Source of the DNA: Costus lasius
Taxonomy: Eukaryota; Streptophyta; Magnoliopsida; Zingiberales; Costaceae
Assembly (NCBI GenBank): GCA_027563935.2
Contig: CM050446.2
Location: 31,995,501-32,059,500, forward strand
DNA: 64,000 bases
Direction of reading: 5' to 3'
Numbering within the stretch: position 1 is the stretch's first letter; each line of letters opens with the position of its first letter. The translations under genes and the position numbers were made by a program. The notes under the pieces were generated by a model. The model ran no database searches, was not told the DNA's origin, and saw only the letters and a list, made by a program, of their open reading frames with translations. Of the stretch, positions 1-9,779 are shown in pieces.

Positions 1-793
1 TGAAAGGCAAGGGAAAATGATCCTTCCTAGTGGCAGTATTTAATTTTCTATAATCAATACACATACGCCAACTAGTGATATTTCTAACAGGTATCAATTC
101 ATTATCTTTATTTTTCATTACAATGACACCCCCCTTCTTTGGAACACAGTGTACAGGACTCACCCACTTACTATCTGAGATAGGGTAGATAATATCTGCA
201 TCTAGCAATTTTAGTACTTCCTTCTTCACCACTTCCTTCATAGATGGGTTGAGCCTTCTCTGAAAATCTACATGCGGCTTGTGCTCATCCTCCATGTGAA
301 TCCTGTGCATACAAAAAGAAGGGTTAATCCCTTTTAAGTCATCAATGGAATACCCAATTACCTTTCTATGAATTCTTAGCTCTTTCAAGAGTAAATCAGT
401 TTCTCTGGCATCTAATTTAGCATCCACAATCACAGGGTAGATAGAGTTAGGACCAAGAAATTCATATCTAAGGTTATCAGGTAAAACTTTCAACTCAACT
501 TTAGGGATCTTTTCACTTTCATTATCAAAAGTAGCACAATCTAAGATATCGTGTTTCTCATCATCAAAATCATTCTCAAAACCAGGACTATCAATTTTTT
601 CACAAGAAATTTCCAAGGAATCAGAAAAAGAAACATCAGCAGAAGAATCATCAAACAAACAACTAGCATCATAAACTGTGTCATCAATGGACTGAATAGT
701 GCAACAGGAACTAGCATAATCAGGTTTTTTCAATGAATTATTCAAATCAAACTCAATCTTATCATTGCCAATTCTTAAAGCAAGTTTGCCTAT
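1..793 (-). pseudogene. Athila 1 pol: protease tail and start of reverse transcriptase
   Basis: An open frame on the minus strand runs from about 793 off the left edge. It begins with the tail of the aspartic protease region, continues through an acidic linker, and enters the reverse transcriptase at about 190 with WVSPVHCVPKKGG and then WRMCIDYRKLN close to position 1. It is one frame away from the gag-protease frame upstream: the GAT-GTA codons near 797 are followed by a sequence one base short compared with the usual continuation in this family, so a 1-bp deletion probably broke gag-pol here. The RT catalytic FXDD motif lies outside the window. Confidence 0.85.
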
Positions 794-2562
794 CTTACAT
801 CAATAAGGGCTCCAGTAGTGGCTAAGAATGGCCTACCCAGAATAATAGGAATCTTGGCGTCCTCTTTCATTTCAAGTACCACAAAATCAGCAGGTATGAA
901 GTACTTACCAACTTGTATATGAACATCCTCTAGAATACCTACTGGATATTTTACTGATCGATCGGCGAGCTGCAAAGAAATTGTAGTCAGCTTAGGAGCT
1001 CCTATGTCCAATTTCCTGCACACAGACAAAGACATAAGACTTACACTAGCCCCTAGATCACATAAGGCTCGGTCGAAAGCCATATTTCCAATAAAACATG
1101 GGATAGAGAAACTACCTGGATCATTCAATTTTGGTGGTAACCTGTTTTGAATAACAGCACTACATTCTTCGGTTAAAGAAATAGTACCATAGTTTTCTAT
1201 CTTTCTTTTGTTAGACAAGATTTCTTTCAAAAATTTAGCATATATGAGCATTTGAGATAAAGCTTCAGTAAATGGTATATTAATGTAAAGCTTTTTCAAA
1301 ACATCAAGAAATCTCCCAAATTGCTTATCTAACTTCTCTTGTTCTAACCTTTGGGGAAAAGGTACCAGTGGTCTAAAGGATGGAGGTAGATTAGTCTTAG
1401 ATCCGTCTTCTTTACATGGAACATCCCCTTTTTGATTACCACCCTTTTGAGGTGTTGAACTATGTAGGGTTTGTTCATGTTCAGAAGGCTTTTCTAATTC
1501 TAATTCTTCATCCTGATCATTAATAGACTCTTTTTCCTTAAGTTCTCCTAGTTGTCTCCCACTTCTAGTGATAATGGCATTGCAATGTTCCCCAGTGTTT
1601 AATCTAGATATTTGTCCTTCTAGAATTTTACTGTAAGTAACTAAGGATTCTACTTGAGAAGCAAGATGACTAACAGTTTCTTCAAGATCTTCGAATTTTT
1701 TTGTGTTTTGAATTTGCAATGAATGGATTTGGCTAGCTAAAAATTTTTCTAACATGTGCTCACCAACCTCTTCAGTCAGGGTTTGCTGATCCTCATTCTC
1801 ATTCTTACCATGTTGATGACAATATGAAATTCCTTCATCTGGAGCCCATTGGCTCTGATTCAAGGACATCTCCTCAAACAACTTGAAAGCATCATCAATT
1901 GTTCTACTCATCAAGGCTCCCCCTACAACAGCATCAACAATGAGGTGAGTGTGATTAATTAAACCATAATAAAAAGTTTCAATTAAGACCCGTCGCTCCA
2001 AGCCATGGGGAGGACACTTCCTTTGCAATTCATTGTATCGTTCCCATGCTTCACTAAGAGATTCTCCTTTTTTCTGTTGGAAGTTCATGATTTGATTTCT
2101 CAATTGGAAAGTCTTGCTTGGTGAAAAATATCTCGTCAGAAAAGCTTTTGATAATTGATCCCATGTTGTGAAAGTATTGGGTTGACGAGAATGCAACCAA
2201 GTTCGTGCTTGATCCCTGAGAGAAAAAGGGAACAATATCAGTTTTAGTGCATCATCAGAAATTCCATGAATTTTTATGATATCACAATATTCAAGAAAGG
2301 TATATAAATGTGAATAAGGATCTTCGATTGATGATCCTTCGAACTGATTCTCCTGGATCATAGTCACGAAGGCAGGATTAATTTCAAAGTTGGAGGCCTC
2401 AATTGTAGGTCTAGCAATGCTGAAGTGTATCCCCTGAGGATTAGGGGCAGCATAGTCCCTTAGTGATCTTTGATCAGCTATTAGAAATGAATGTCCTGTG
2501 CACACTAGAGCAAACTGATCAAATGATGTAAGTAAATAGAAAAGAATAAAAAAATAAAACAT
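790..2562 (-). pseudogene. Athila 1 gag with N-terminal protease
   Basis: A 590-codon frame. The first 28 residues or so are hydrophobic and probably translated leader; the family-like part begins near residue 29 (ADQRSLRDYAAPN). The retrotransposon gag domain covers roughly residues 60-235, with FPFSLRDQARTWLHS and LRNQIMNFQQKKGESLSEA typical of Athila gag, and is expected to form the virus-like particle coat. A charged, serine-rich linker follows, then protease with LCDLGASVSLM (the D-L-G-A-S form in place of DTGA is usual in this lineage) and ILGRPFLATTGA near the end. The frame stops at 790 where the probable 1-bp deletion sits. No zinc knuckle is visible in gag. Confidence 0.88.
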
Positions 2563-2624
2563 AAATGAAACCTAGTCTAGCAATACTCTCAACGTCTCTA
2601 ATATCGACAAAAACTAAGGCCCTA

Positions 2625-2636
2625 GCAACGGCGCCA
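2625..2636 (-). other. Second PBS-like sequence
   Basis: Minus strand TGGCGCCGTTGC, an undecayed match to the tRNA-Asp 3' end, preceded by TATCAAGTAGT, which resembles the LTR/PBS spacer. It lies 76 bp inside the first PBS. It may be a duplicated priming site or the remnant of another element. Confidence 0.55.
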
Positions 2637-2700
2637 ACTACTTGATAGCCCGAAAGGGAACACTACAAGTCTGGCACGTGTGTACTTTGGACTAATCCTT

Positions 2701-2713
2701 GGTAACGGCACCA
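2701..2713 (-). other. Primer-binding site of Athila 1 (tRNA-Asp type)
   Basis: Minus strand reads TGGTGCCGTTACC, nine bases inside the LTR end. It resembles the complement of the plant tRNA-Asp 3' end (TGGCGCCGTTGCC) with two transition changes, the pattern expected from decay of methylated cytosines. The spacer TCAAGTTTT between LTR and PBS is what I expect for Athila elements. Confidence 0.75.
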
Positions 2714-2722
2714 AAAACTTGA

Positions 2723-4588
2723 TGTTAAACCTCAAGTGCACGGGTATACGAAGTAATAAAGAAAGTATCGAATCCACAGGGACCTACGTTGTCAAATACT
2801 AAATAATTGATTTTTCACTATCTAGGCAATCGAATTAAAGTCAAGCAAATATCGCAAATAAATGAGAGAAAACTATCAGAGAGAAAGCTGGGACTAGGGT
2901 TTCGTTCACTTAACTTTTATGACTAGATATGAATAAGGATTTCGTCGGTTTAGTTTTATCATGATGAAGATACAATTTACCTAATAAAAGGATTGTTTCA
3001 CTCTCGTGCAAACAATCACGCAGGGATTTATCTTCGCTTTCGCGCAAGATTTGTCCCAACGTTGAAGATAAGCAAATTATCAATTTATGAACTCAAGGAT
3101 CACTTTCGTGCATCCGAATTCTAGATTGATAATCTCTAGCGGAAACTCAAGGATCACTTTCGTGCATCCGAGCCTCGACACTAGCTTTACTCATAGATCT
3201 CCAACGTTCCGATCTTCACTTTCGTGCAAGATCTCCACGTCTGACAAATATACTCGATCTATAGATTCATGTTACAATTATGGAAATAATTCTACTAGAA
3301 CAGATCAAGTTGGATCAAACCTAAAGAAGGGTTCCTAACATGCAATTCTAGGGTTCCAAATTCTCAAGCAATTACCTTTCGGTCTCAAGCGAAAATTCTA
3401 AGAACTTAATTAATAACATGAACTTAAAGAGAGTCTAAGCACAATTATCACATGAGCAAAATCATCATGTTAAGATTAAAAGCAACGAAATATATAAAAA
3501 TCAGTTATCTAGTCATTGGAAATTAAGTGAATTACTCCCCCATGTCCCAAGAGTAGTTTAAGCTATCATGGTAGAGGAGTTACAGAATTTCATGGTTTCA
3601 GAAGATCGAAAATCAAAAGAAAAGAGAGGTTTAGTAAATACAGCACGACTATGAAGTATTTCACAGCTGTAATTTCCAAATTTAGGTGATGAATAGTGTC
3701 GGCGCCCCTTCTTTCCTTGATTTCTCCTTCGATTGATCTCCTCTCTGTCTGAAACTTTTGGCACGTCGTCTCCTCCTTCAGATGAAGCTTCAGTATGAAT
3801 ATCACGGTTGGAGATCGTCTGGATCGAGCACGGTGGCGAAACCCTAGGCGGCGGCGTGGATGACGATTTCTCTCTCGACAGACAATTAAAATTGGGGCTT
3901 TCGGTGTGTCTCTAATCCTCTCGCCCAAAGCTCCCATTTTGCTTCTTACGGCTTTGAATATAAAGCCTTGGATCACTCGCAAGAATCTCTGCAAAGATCG
4001 GGCGTGAAGATTGACCTGGGAATCGCGTTCAAACACCAAAATACGACAGTGTAATATCTTACGACACTGACGTAAAATCCATCGATCGTTCTATTCTGAA
4101 ATTGCTGGAAAATACAGCACCGTAATTTTGTTTACGGCAGTGCCGTAAAATCGGCTGAACTCTCTGGTCGGATTCGTCGGGGAAATATGGCCCGTGTAAT
4201 TCTTTACGGCAGTGCCGTAATTTTAGGGCAACTTTCTGTTCTGACGATGCTTCAAAATACGGCCCGTAAACTGGGTTACGGCAGCCGTGAAAAATACAGT
4301 ACCATAAAATCCCTTACGGCACTGCCGTATTTTGGGTTCCTTGCCTCGATTTTTGTGAAATTTCTTGGGTGACTTCTTCTTGATGATGAGAACTCTTCCA
4401 TATATTTGATTTTACTTGAAAACGCCTAAAATAGTGCCTTTCTGCCTAAAAAATATGAAAAACCAAAATAGAAGTAGACTTTGCAGTATTTGATGGATTC
4501 AGCATAAAAACAAGTAAAAAGATCCTCGATTTAGCATGAAAAGGTATCTAAAATGATGCAAAATATACTACATATTTCGGTGTCATCA
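2723..4588 (-). repeat. 5' LTR of Athila 1 (about 1.87 kb)
   Basis: The LTR has TG...CA ends. The inner end carries the block GTGCACTTGAGG near 2733-2744, also found at the end of the second Athila LTR. U3 is next to 4588 and AT-rich. Near 4131-4149, 4204-4220 and 4315-4329 are near-perfect inverted repeats built on TTTACGGCA-G-TGCCGTAAA. A TATA-like TTTATATT lies near 3957 on the minus strand, downstream of the palindromes. Minus-strand ORFs at 3558-4039 and the plus-strand one at 3087-3338 lie inside the LTR and show no family resemblance. Confidence 0.85.
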
Positions 4589-6714
4589 TATGGCCGGAGG
4601 ACTTGCCTCATCATGCGCATAAACGTGGACGGGGCATTGGACAACCCGAATGGCATGACAAGCCATTCGTAAAGACCGTCCTTGGTCTTGAACGCGGTCT
4701 TCCACTGATCGCGCTCGCGAATGCGAACCTGGTGATATCTGCTCCGGAGGTCGAGCTTGGAAAACCAAGACTCGCCGGAAATCAAATTCAACATGTCGTC
4801 AAGCTGAGGAATGAGAAACCGATACTTGACAGTGATCCTATTAATGGCGCGGCTATCGACACACATGCGCCACGACCCATCCTTTTTGGACGTGAGGAGC
4901 GCGGGTACGACGCAAGGGCTGAGACTTTTGCGGATGTACCCCTTAGTGAGGAGATCATCCACTTGACGCTGCAATTTAGCGTGCTCCGCAGGGTTAAGGT
5001 GATGATGGGGCAAGTTAGGGAGGGGTGCTCCCGGGATGAGGTCAATCGCGTGCTAAATTTCCCTTGCATGGGAAAGGCCACGAGGCAAATCCTCGGGGCT
5101 GATATCACTAAACTCGGCAAGGAGCGCGGACACCTCAACAAGAGGCACTGGATCAGGGCAAGGGACAGGATCGTGCACCTCGCGCACCATGAGCGCGTAG
5201 ATGGTCTTGGCCGCATGAGCCTCGTGAACCAATGCGGGGGTGCGCATGAGGGAGACCATAGGGGAACGCAGAGGGGCAGGTGCCAAGGGTGTAATCAAGC
5301 CCTTAGATGTGGACGCACGAAGCTCCTTGGGTGGAGTTGGGATCAAACGGATCTTCTGCTCATCGTGGTCGAACACATAGGTGTTCGACCGGCCATAGTG
5401 GACTACGTCTCTATCGTACAACCATGGGCGGCCAAGGAGGACGTGGGCGACGTCCATAGTCGCAACGTCGCACAATACCTTCTCACGATAGTTCCCAAAC
5501 GCGATGGGGACCTGACATTGGTGTGTGACTGGAAGGTTTGTGGTATCGACCCACGCGATAGAGTAAGGTCTCGGATGGGGCTGAAGGGGAAGGCTGAAAC
5601 ACGTGACTGCGGTCCGAGAGACCACGTTCAAGCTACTACCACCGTCAATGATGATCTTACACAAGTGCCCATTGCACTTAATGTAAGTCATGAAAATGCC
5701 CGAGCGCCTCCAATCCTCGGTAGGCGCGGGCTGCACAAGGTTGCAGCGTATGACAACTGTGGATGGACCCGACTCTTCGCCGCTAGTGTAGCACTCAGCC
5801 TCGACGTCGTGCTCAGCGGGGGTTATGGTAGCGATGTGGGCCGGACCGGCGTTGGCTCGGGTGGTTTTCTTGGGACACTCACGCGACATGTGACCCGGCT
5901 GCAAACAGTTGTAGTAGGTAATACGACCAGGGGTTCCGACTGCAGGGGCCTTACCCTTCTCCTCCCAAGTGGGCCGAGAAGGCGTAGCCTCAAGGTGTGT
6001 GCGTTGCCTAGGGGGCTGATGGGTCGGGGGCACGGGTCGTGGGTCCGGACGAGGCTACGGACGCTCAAGTCGCGGATTGGGCGTCAAAGGGCCGCCCATA
6101 TAGGGGCGCCTATGGGGGCCAAAATCGCTGCTCCTTGCAGCGGCGCGAAGGTCTTGCTCGATGTCCCGAGCACGCTGGAAGGTTTGGTCAAAGGTCTCTG
6201 AGCCGTACGTAGGCAGGGCTCGGCGGATGTCGGCACGGAGCCCATTTCTAAACTTGGACAATGACAACTCGGGGTCCTCTTGTAGATTATAGCGGAGTCG
6301 AACCTTCTCGAAGGTGAGACGATACTCCTCTACGGTGCTCGAGCCTTGGTGTAGGCTACTATACTGACTAAGGAGACGCTGCCTATACGAAGCTGGGACG
6401 TAGCACCCACGGAGGCGATATCGCATCTCCGCCCACTCGGTGATCGGGGGAAGACCTTGTTGCACATTTAGGTGCTCCATGTTTTCCCAATGTAAACGTG
6501 CAAGCCCCTCAAGCAAGGTGCGCACATACCGAACACAGGAGTGCGGCGGAAGCCCTATAAGGTCGAAATGTGCGTCAACTGATGCCACCCAGTCAAGAAA
6601 CTCGGTGGGGTCAAGACCACCCTTGAAAGGCGCAGGGGTATGTCGAATATAACGATGGAAGTTGTCGTCCGTCTGAGGATGCTCGACACGGGTGTGGGCA
6701 GAGGTACGGGGCAC
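4589..6714 (-). pseudogene. gag-pol of gypsy element 2: gag, zinc knuckle, protease, N-terminal RT
   Basis: A single reading frame on the minus strand, broken by two in-frame stops. Gag (6714 to 6058) has FKGGLDPTEFLDWV and a retrotransposon gag core; a TAG at 6055 separates it from the next part. From 6033 the zinc knuckle reads YYNCLQPGHMSREC, where the first cysteine of C-x2-C has become tyrosine. The protease motif IIIDGGSSLNVVS and VLLGRPWLYDRD follow. A TAG at 5053, where the family normally has glutamine, precedes RT, which runs through [19 protein letters not shown] and [14 protein letters not shown] and is cut by the Athila LTR before the catalytic FDD. The element cannot encode a working polyprotein. 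Confidence 0.85.
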
Positions 6715-7267
6715 GGCCCAAGCATGGCCGAAGCACCCATCGGGTTGAGGACCTTGCGTGGCCCAAACGTCATCGTCATCAAGTGGGTCGTCACCGGGGA
6801 TAGGGTCCCTAAGGGCCTCGTACGGCCGTGTGCGACCCCATTACTCCTCTTGGACAAGCCACCGGGCGGGCGCGGCCAACGGAGGCAACTCTCTAGTGGG
6901 GGCTGGGTTTGCGGACACTGGTGGGTTTACCGGAGTCGGGTGCTCATGTTCTGTGGGCCCGGTGTCAGCTGGGAGAGTAGTGCACCGCACGGACACTAAG
7001 CACTAAAGAAAGTGCGTCCGTGACACCGGGGCGACTAACAAGGTGTTGGATTCTAGCCAAAATCTGTTGAACCATGGCATGGGTGCTCGCTTGTTCGGCG
7101 TCCACATGTGCGGACAGCACCTCCAGCTTTGCATCGATGTGCGCCTCAAGCGCAGCCATAGATGCTAGATGGGAATTAGCCCCTTCCGAAGGCTGGACCG
7201 ACTCTTGGGTTTCGGGGATGGTTTCCGGGTATTGGGATGACATGATTTGTGACCGCGTAGTCACCAT
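6715..7267 (-). pseudogene. gag N-terminus of gypsy element 2, frameshifted
   Basis: The likely gag start is the ATG at 7267 (MVTTRSQ...), 114 bp inside the PBS. The first 100 codons contain a probable coiled coil (LEAHIDAKLEVLSAHVD). The frame ends at 6965, and 6714-6960 must be read in at least one other frame to reach the gag core, so at least one frameshift is present. Proline-, glycine- and arginine-rich text between them has no recognisable domain. Confidence 0.65.
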
Positions 7268-7380
7268 GCACAGACAAGGGGGACACGACTAGTGCGAAAT
7301 GTTGAAAACACCGAAAGGATGCAAAAATATGCAATGCGATGGAGAGGGATCATGCGAACGATAAGAATCGAACGCGCAAC

Positions 7381-7394
7381 GTCCTCTGATACCA
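7381..7394 (-). other. PBS of gypsy element 2 (tRNA-iMet type)
   Basis: Minus strand TGGTATCAGAGGAC. The first 11 bases match the complement of initiator Met tRNA, the common primer of plant LTR elements. Confidence 0.8.
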
Positions 7395-7397
7395 GAA

Positions 7398-8181
7398 TTA
7401 AGGTAGCAACTAATAGGTGAGGGGGTCCTTAAGCCGTACTCTAGGGTTTTACACAATGCGCGATAAAACGGGAGAGGGTCGTGAGATGAGGGAAGAGAAA
7501 ACACGTCGGAAAAGTGCAGGGAATCCGGTAGAAAGCACGAGAAACAGCAACGAGTTCGATTAGGGCAACATGAGTGTGAATGAAGAGAATGACACCCAAC
7601 TAAAATAATACAACGCACTAACCTCGTAGCAATTTTAGCAATTTCTTGTAACTCACTCAGCACGTTTAAGCGTAGCTTGCGTTGGGGGACTGTGGTTTCG
7701 CGCGGTTTAGCTCGCGCGCCTATGAAGCTGAAATCACACCAAAAGACAAGAGGTCCGACCACACCTCCGATGGCGAACGGCTAGGGGTGAGGGGTGAAGA
7801 AACGAGGAAACCGCAGCAAGTAAGCACAACGAAAAGTGAACAAAAACAGGCGAACCTGACCCATCGGAAGGGTGGGATTTACTTCTTGCCAAGTAGGAAA
7901 TGAAGAACAACTTGGAACCGAGGAAACGTTCTCGACCCGTACACTTCGAAGGCGAGGCGCCGGCTCAACTTCCACGCACTGGAGGCTCTCAGCTCACCAG
8001 GAGATCTCTACACTCTAAGAGAACTAACTAACACACTAGCCCTACCTCCTCTTTTATAGAATAAGAGGGATGGGAATAAACAAAATACATAAGGGATAAG
8101 GAACTTTAACCACCTAACAACTATTGCAGGCCACTAAAGTGGTCAAGCTACAACTACAAGACAAATATTAACAAACTATCA
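7398..8181 (-). repeat. 5' LTR of gypsy element 2
   Basis: Bounded inside by the PBS. In element orientation it starts TGATAGTTTG at 8181. A TATA box (TATAAAA) on the minus strand at 8053-8059, about 125 bp from the start, is followed by a plausible transcribed leader. The terminal CA at the inner end has decayed (CTTAATTC), so that boundary is approximate. Short ORFs at 7289-7762 and 7682-7975 lie inside and are not genes. Confidence 0.65.
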
Positions 8182-9760
8182 CCTAATATTCTCCGAAGCC
8201 GGTAGCACGATCCCGCGCCTTCGTACGGGGGCGGCTTAGACTCGCTCGGAGCACATGGCGACAAAATAGCAGAATTTGGACTTCGTGGGCTGAGTTACCA
8301 CCGTGGCGGCTCGATCCTGGGCCGAATTACAGATGAGATTGAGCGGCCCATTTGGGGATGGGTCCTCAGACGGTTGGCTCGTAGTGTCCTTGGGTTGAGT
8401 TGCATCGGTTTGGGTGGAAAGGGGACTAATGATGCCCATGAAACGATCCGGAGGCTTGCTTTGGCGCTAGGATCGCCGGATTATCACCTTGCTGGGCTCC
8501 TTTGGATCATCATGAGGTGGAGCAACAAAGTAGGGAGGGTGGTGCACGTCGAAATGGGATCGTCCGGGCCTGATCTGATCTTCAGGGGCGAACACGGCTT
8601 GCCCGTGTTGGTGGTCACGGGCGTGTTCAGACGCTCCAGGTTTCGTCGCGGAGATTACGGCTGGGTGCACAGGCGTGCTGCGGGCCGTGTTCGCGTCTGC
8701 GTCGTGGCTGGACCGTGTCATGGCTGTGCTGGTCTTCACGGCCTGACTGTGTTGGGGTGGACGATCGGGGCTGTAGTCCTCTTTACGGGCCGTAATGTTG
8801 GGCCCGAAATCCACATAATGCTTCACGGCCATGCTGGCCTTCACGGCCCGGCCGTGTTGAGGCGGATGGTCGGGCCGTAGTCTTCTTTACGGGCCATAAT
8901 GTTGGGCCCAAAATCCACAGAATGCTTCACGGCCGTGCTCTCCATCACGGCCTGGCCGTGTCTGGGTTGGTTTGGTGCGGCGCCGAACATGGTCGTGGGA
9001 ACGGGCGTGCAGATGGGCTGCGTTATTGTCGCGGGCGTGACCGTCGTCACGGCCTGGCCGTGTCGGGATCTAGGAAGCTCAATTTGGGCTGAAAATTCCT
9101 CAAGTCTTGGGGAGTCTCCCCAAATGCCTTCTAGAGGAGTTGGACTGTCCCCATGCACCTGCATAGGCCCGTCAATGCGGGTTGCTCCTGCATCAGCCGT
9201 GAGCTTGACCTGGGAGAAGTGACGGGAAACATGTAAGAGGAGGCAAGGGAGGTACCATGACGAATTATTCACCAGCTCCTTCTAGTCGGGGAAGCAGTGT
9301 AAACAACACCTTCTGAGGCGGTCTGGATGTGGCCGCCAACTGCAATGGCGGCAGCGTAGAGAAGATCAGCGGGAGGGGACGGAGCTAACCGTGGCATTCC
9401 AACCACCCACCCGCACCATCGGAACACTTTGGAGGCTCTGCCGACAATGTCCAGCAAGGAAGGTCCAACGATCCAAGGAGAGGGGAACAAAAACACATAA
9501 AAAACGAACATCCGATGCCATCCGCCACTCTTGCTGCATTTTTCTCCTTCTCCATTCCCGCTCACGCACCGCCCCACATCAACACGTGTGCCCTAGTCAA
9601 TGCCATGTCCCATCATTCCACATCGCCCACATAGAGAGCAAATTGGATGAAATCGATGAATCGACCATGGGGTCGATATTGGATCCGGGTGGTGCCCGAT
9701 CCGGACTGCGAACCCGATTGGCTGGATGAACGGGCTAGGCTTGAAATGGGCCACGCCCGA
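8182..9760. other. GC-rich unassigned stretch, possibly the 3' LTR region of the neighbouring chromovirus
   Basis: No convincing gene. The position, just downstream (minus strand) of a chromodomain relic at about 9800-9890, would suit a 3' LTR, but I found no clear TG/CA ends or target repeats. It contains palindromic modules listed separately. ORFs on both strands here (8374-8880 plus, 8467-9272 minus, 9269-9577 minus) are GC-driven and have no family resemblance. Confidence 0.5.
8766..9062. repeat. Tandem palindromic modules (CACGGCC-N-GGCCGTG)
   Basis: About 105-bp units at 8766-8870 and 8871-8975 are imperfect direct repeats sharing TTTACGGGCC, TAATGTTGGGCCC and AATGCTTCACGGCC. Perfect 7-1-7 inverted repeats occur at 8842-8856, 8946-8960 and 9048-9062. 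Looser versions extend upstream to about 8600. Confidence 0.85.
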
Positions 9761-9779
9761 TTCCTAGCCCATGGGTGGA

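Larger units (their letters stand above)
1..4588 (-). mobile_element. Athila-like Ty3/gypsy retrotransposon 1, left-truncated by the window
   Basis: Read on the minus strand the order is LTR (4588 to 2723), primer-binding site, gag-protease, then the start of reverse transcriptase running off position 1. Gag, the protease motif LCDLGASVSLM and the RT segment RMCIDYRKLN match the Athila lineage as known from plants. The LTR starts TGATGACACC and ends TTTAACA in element orientation, and its outer edge cuts directly into the RT of another gypsy element at 4589, so this is a nested insertion. The target duplication cannot be checked because the other end lies outside the window; the expected repeat is TATGG or a close variant at the far side. 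Confidence 0.9.
4589..8181 (-). mobile_element. Ty3/gypsy element 2 (chromovirus type), 5' part, split by Athila 1
   Basis: Minus-strand order: LTR (8181 to about 7398), tRNA-iMet-type PBS at 7381-7394, gag, zinc knuckle, protease, and reverse transcriptase cut at 4589 by the Athila 1 LTR. The rest of pol and the 3' LTR should continue beyond the left side of the window. RT text such as [16 protein letters not shown] and the protease IIIDGGSSLN are typical of chromovirus-like gypsy elements; I do not assign the lineage further because integrase and the chromodomain are not visible here. Confidence 0.85.

Noticed and set aside
4603..6201. 532-codon open frame on the plus strand
   Set aside because: It is exactly antisense to the gag-pol frame of gypsy element 2; the GC-rich coding strand leaves the opposite frame open. 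No protein family resemblance.
8766..9062. Regular palindromic repeats as a CRISPR array
   Set aside because: Units are imperfect tandem repeats without unique spacers, in plant nuclear DNA.
8374..9272. Several ORFs above 100 codons on both strands
   Set aside because: They overlap the palindromic tandem repeat region and have no family resemblance.
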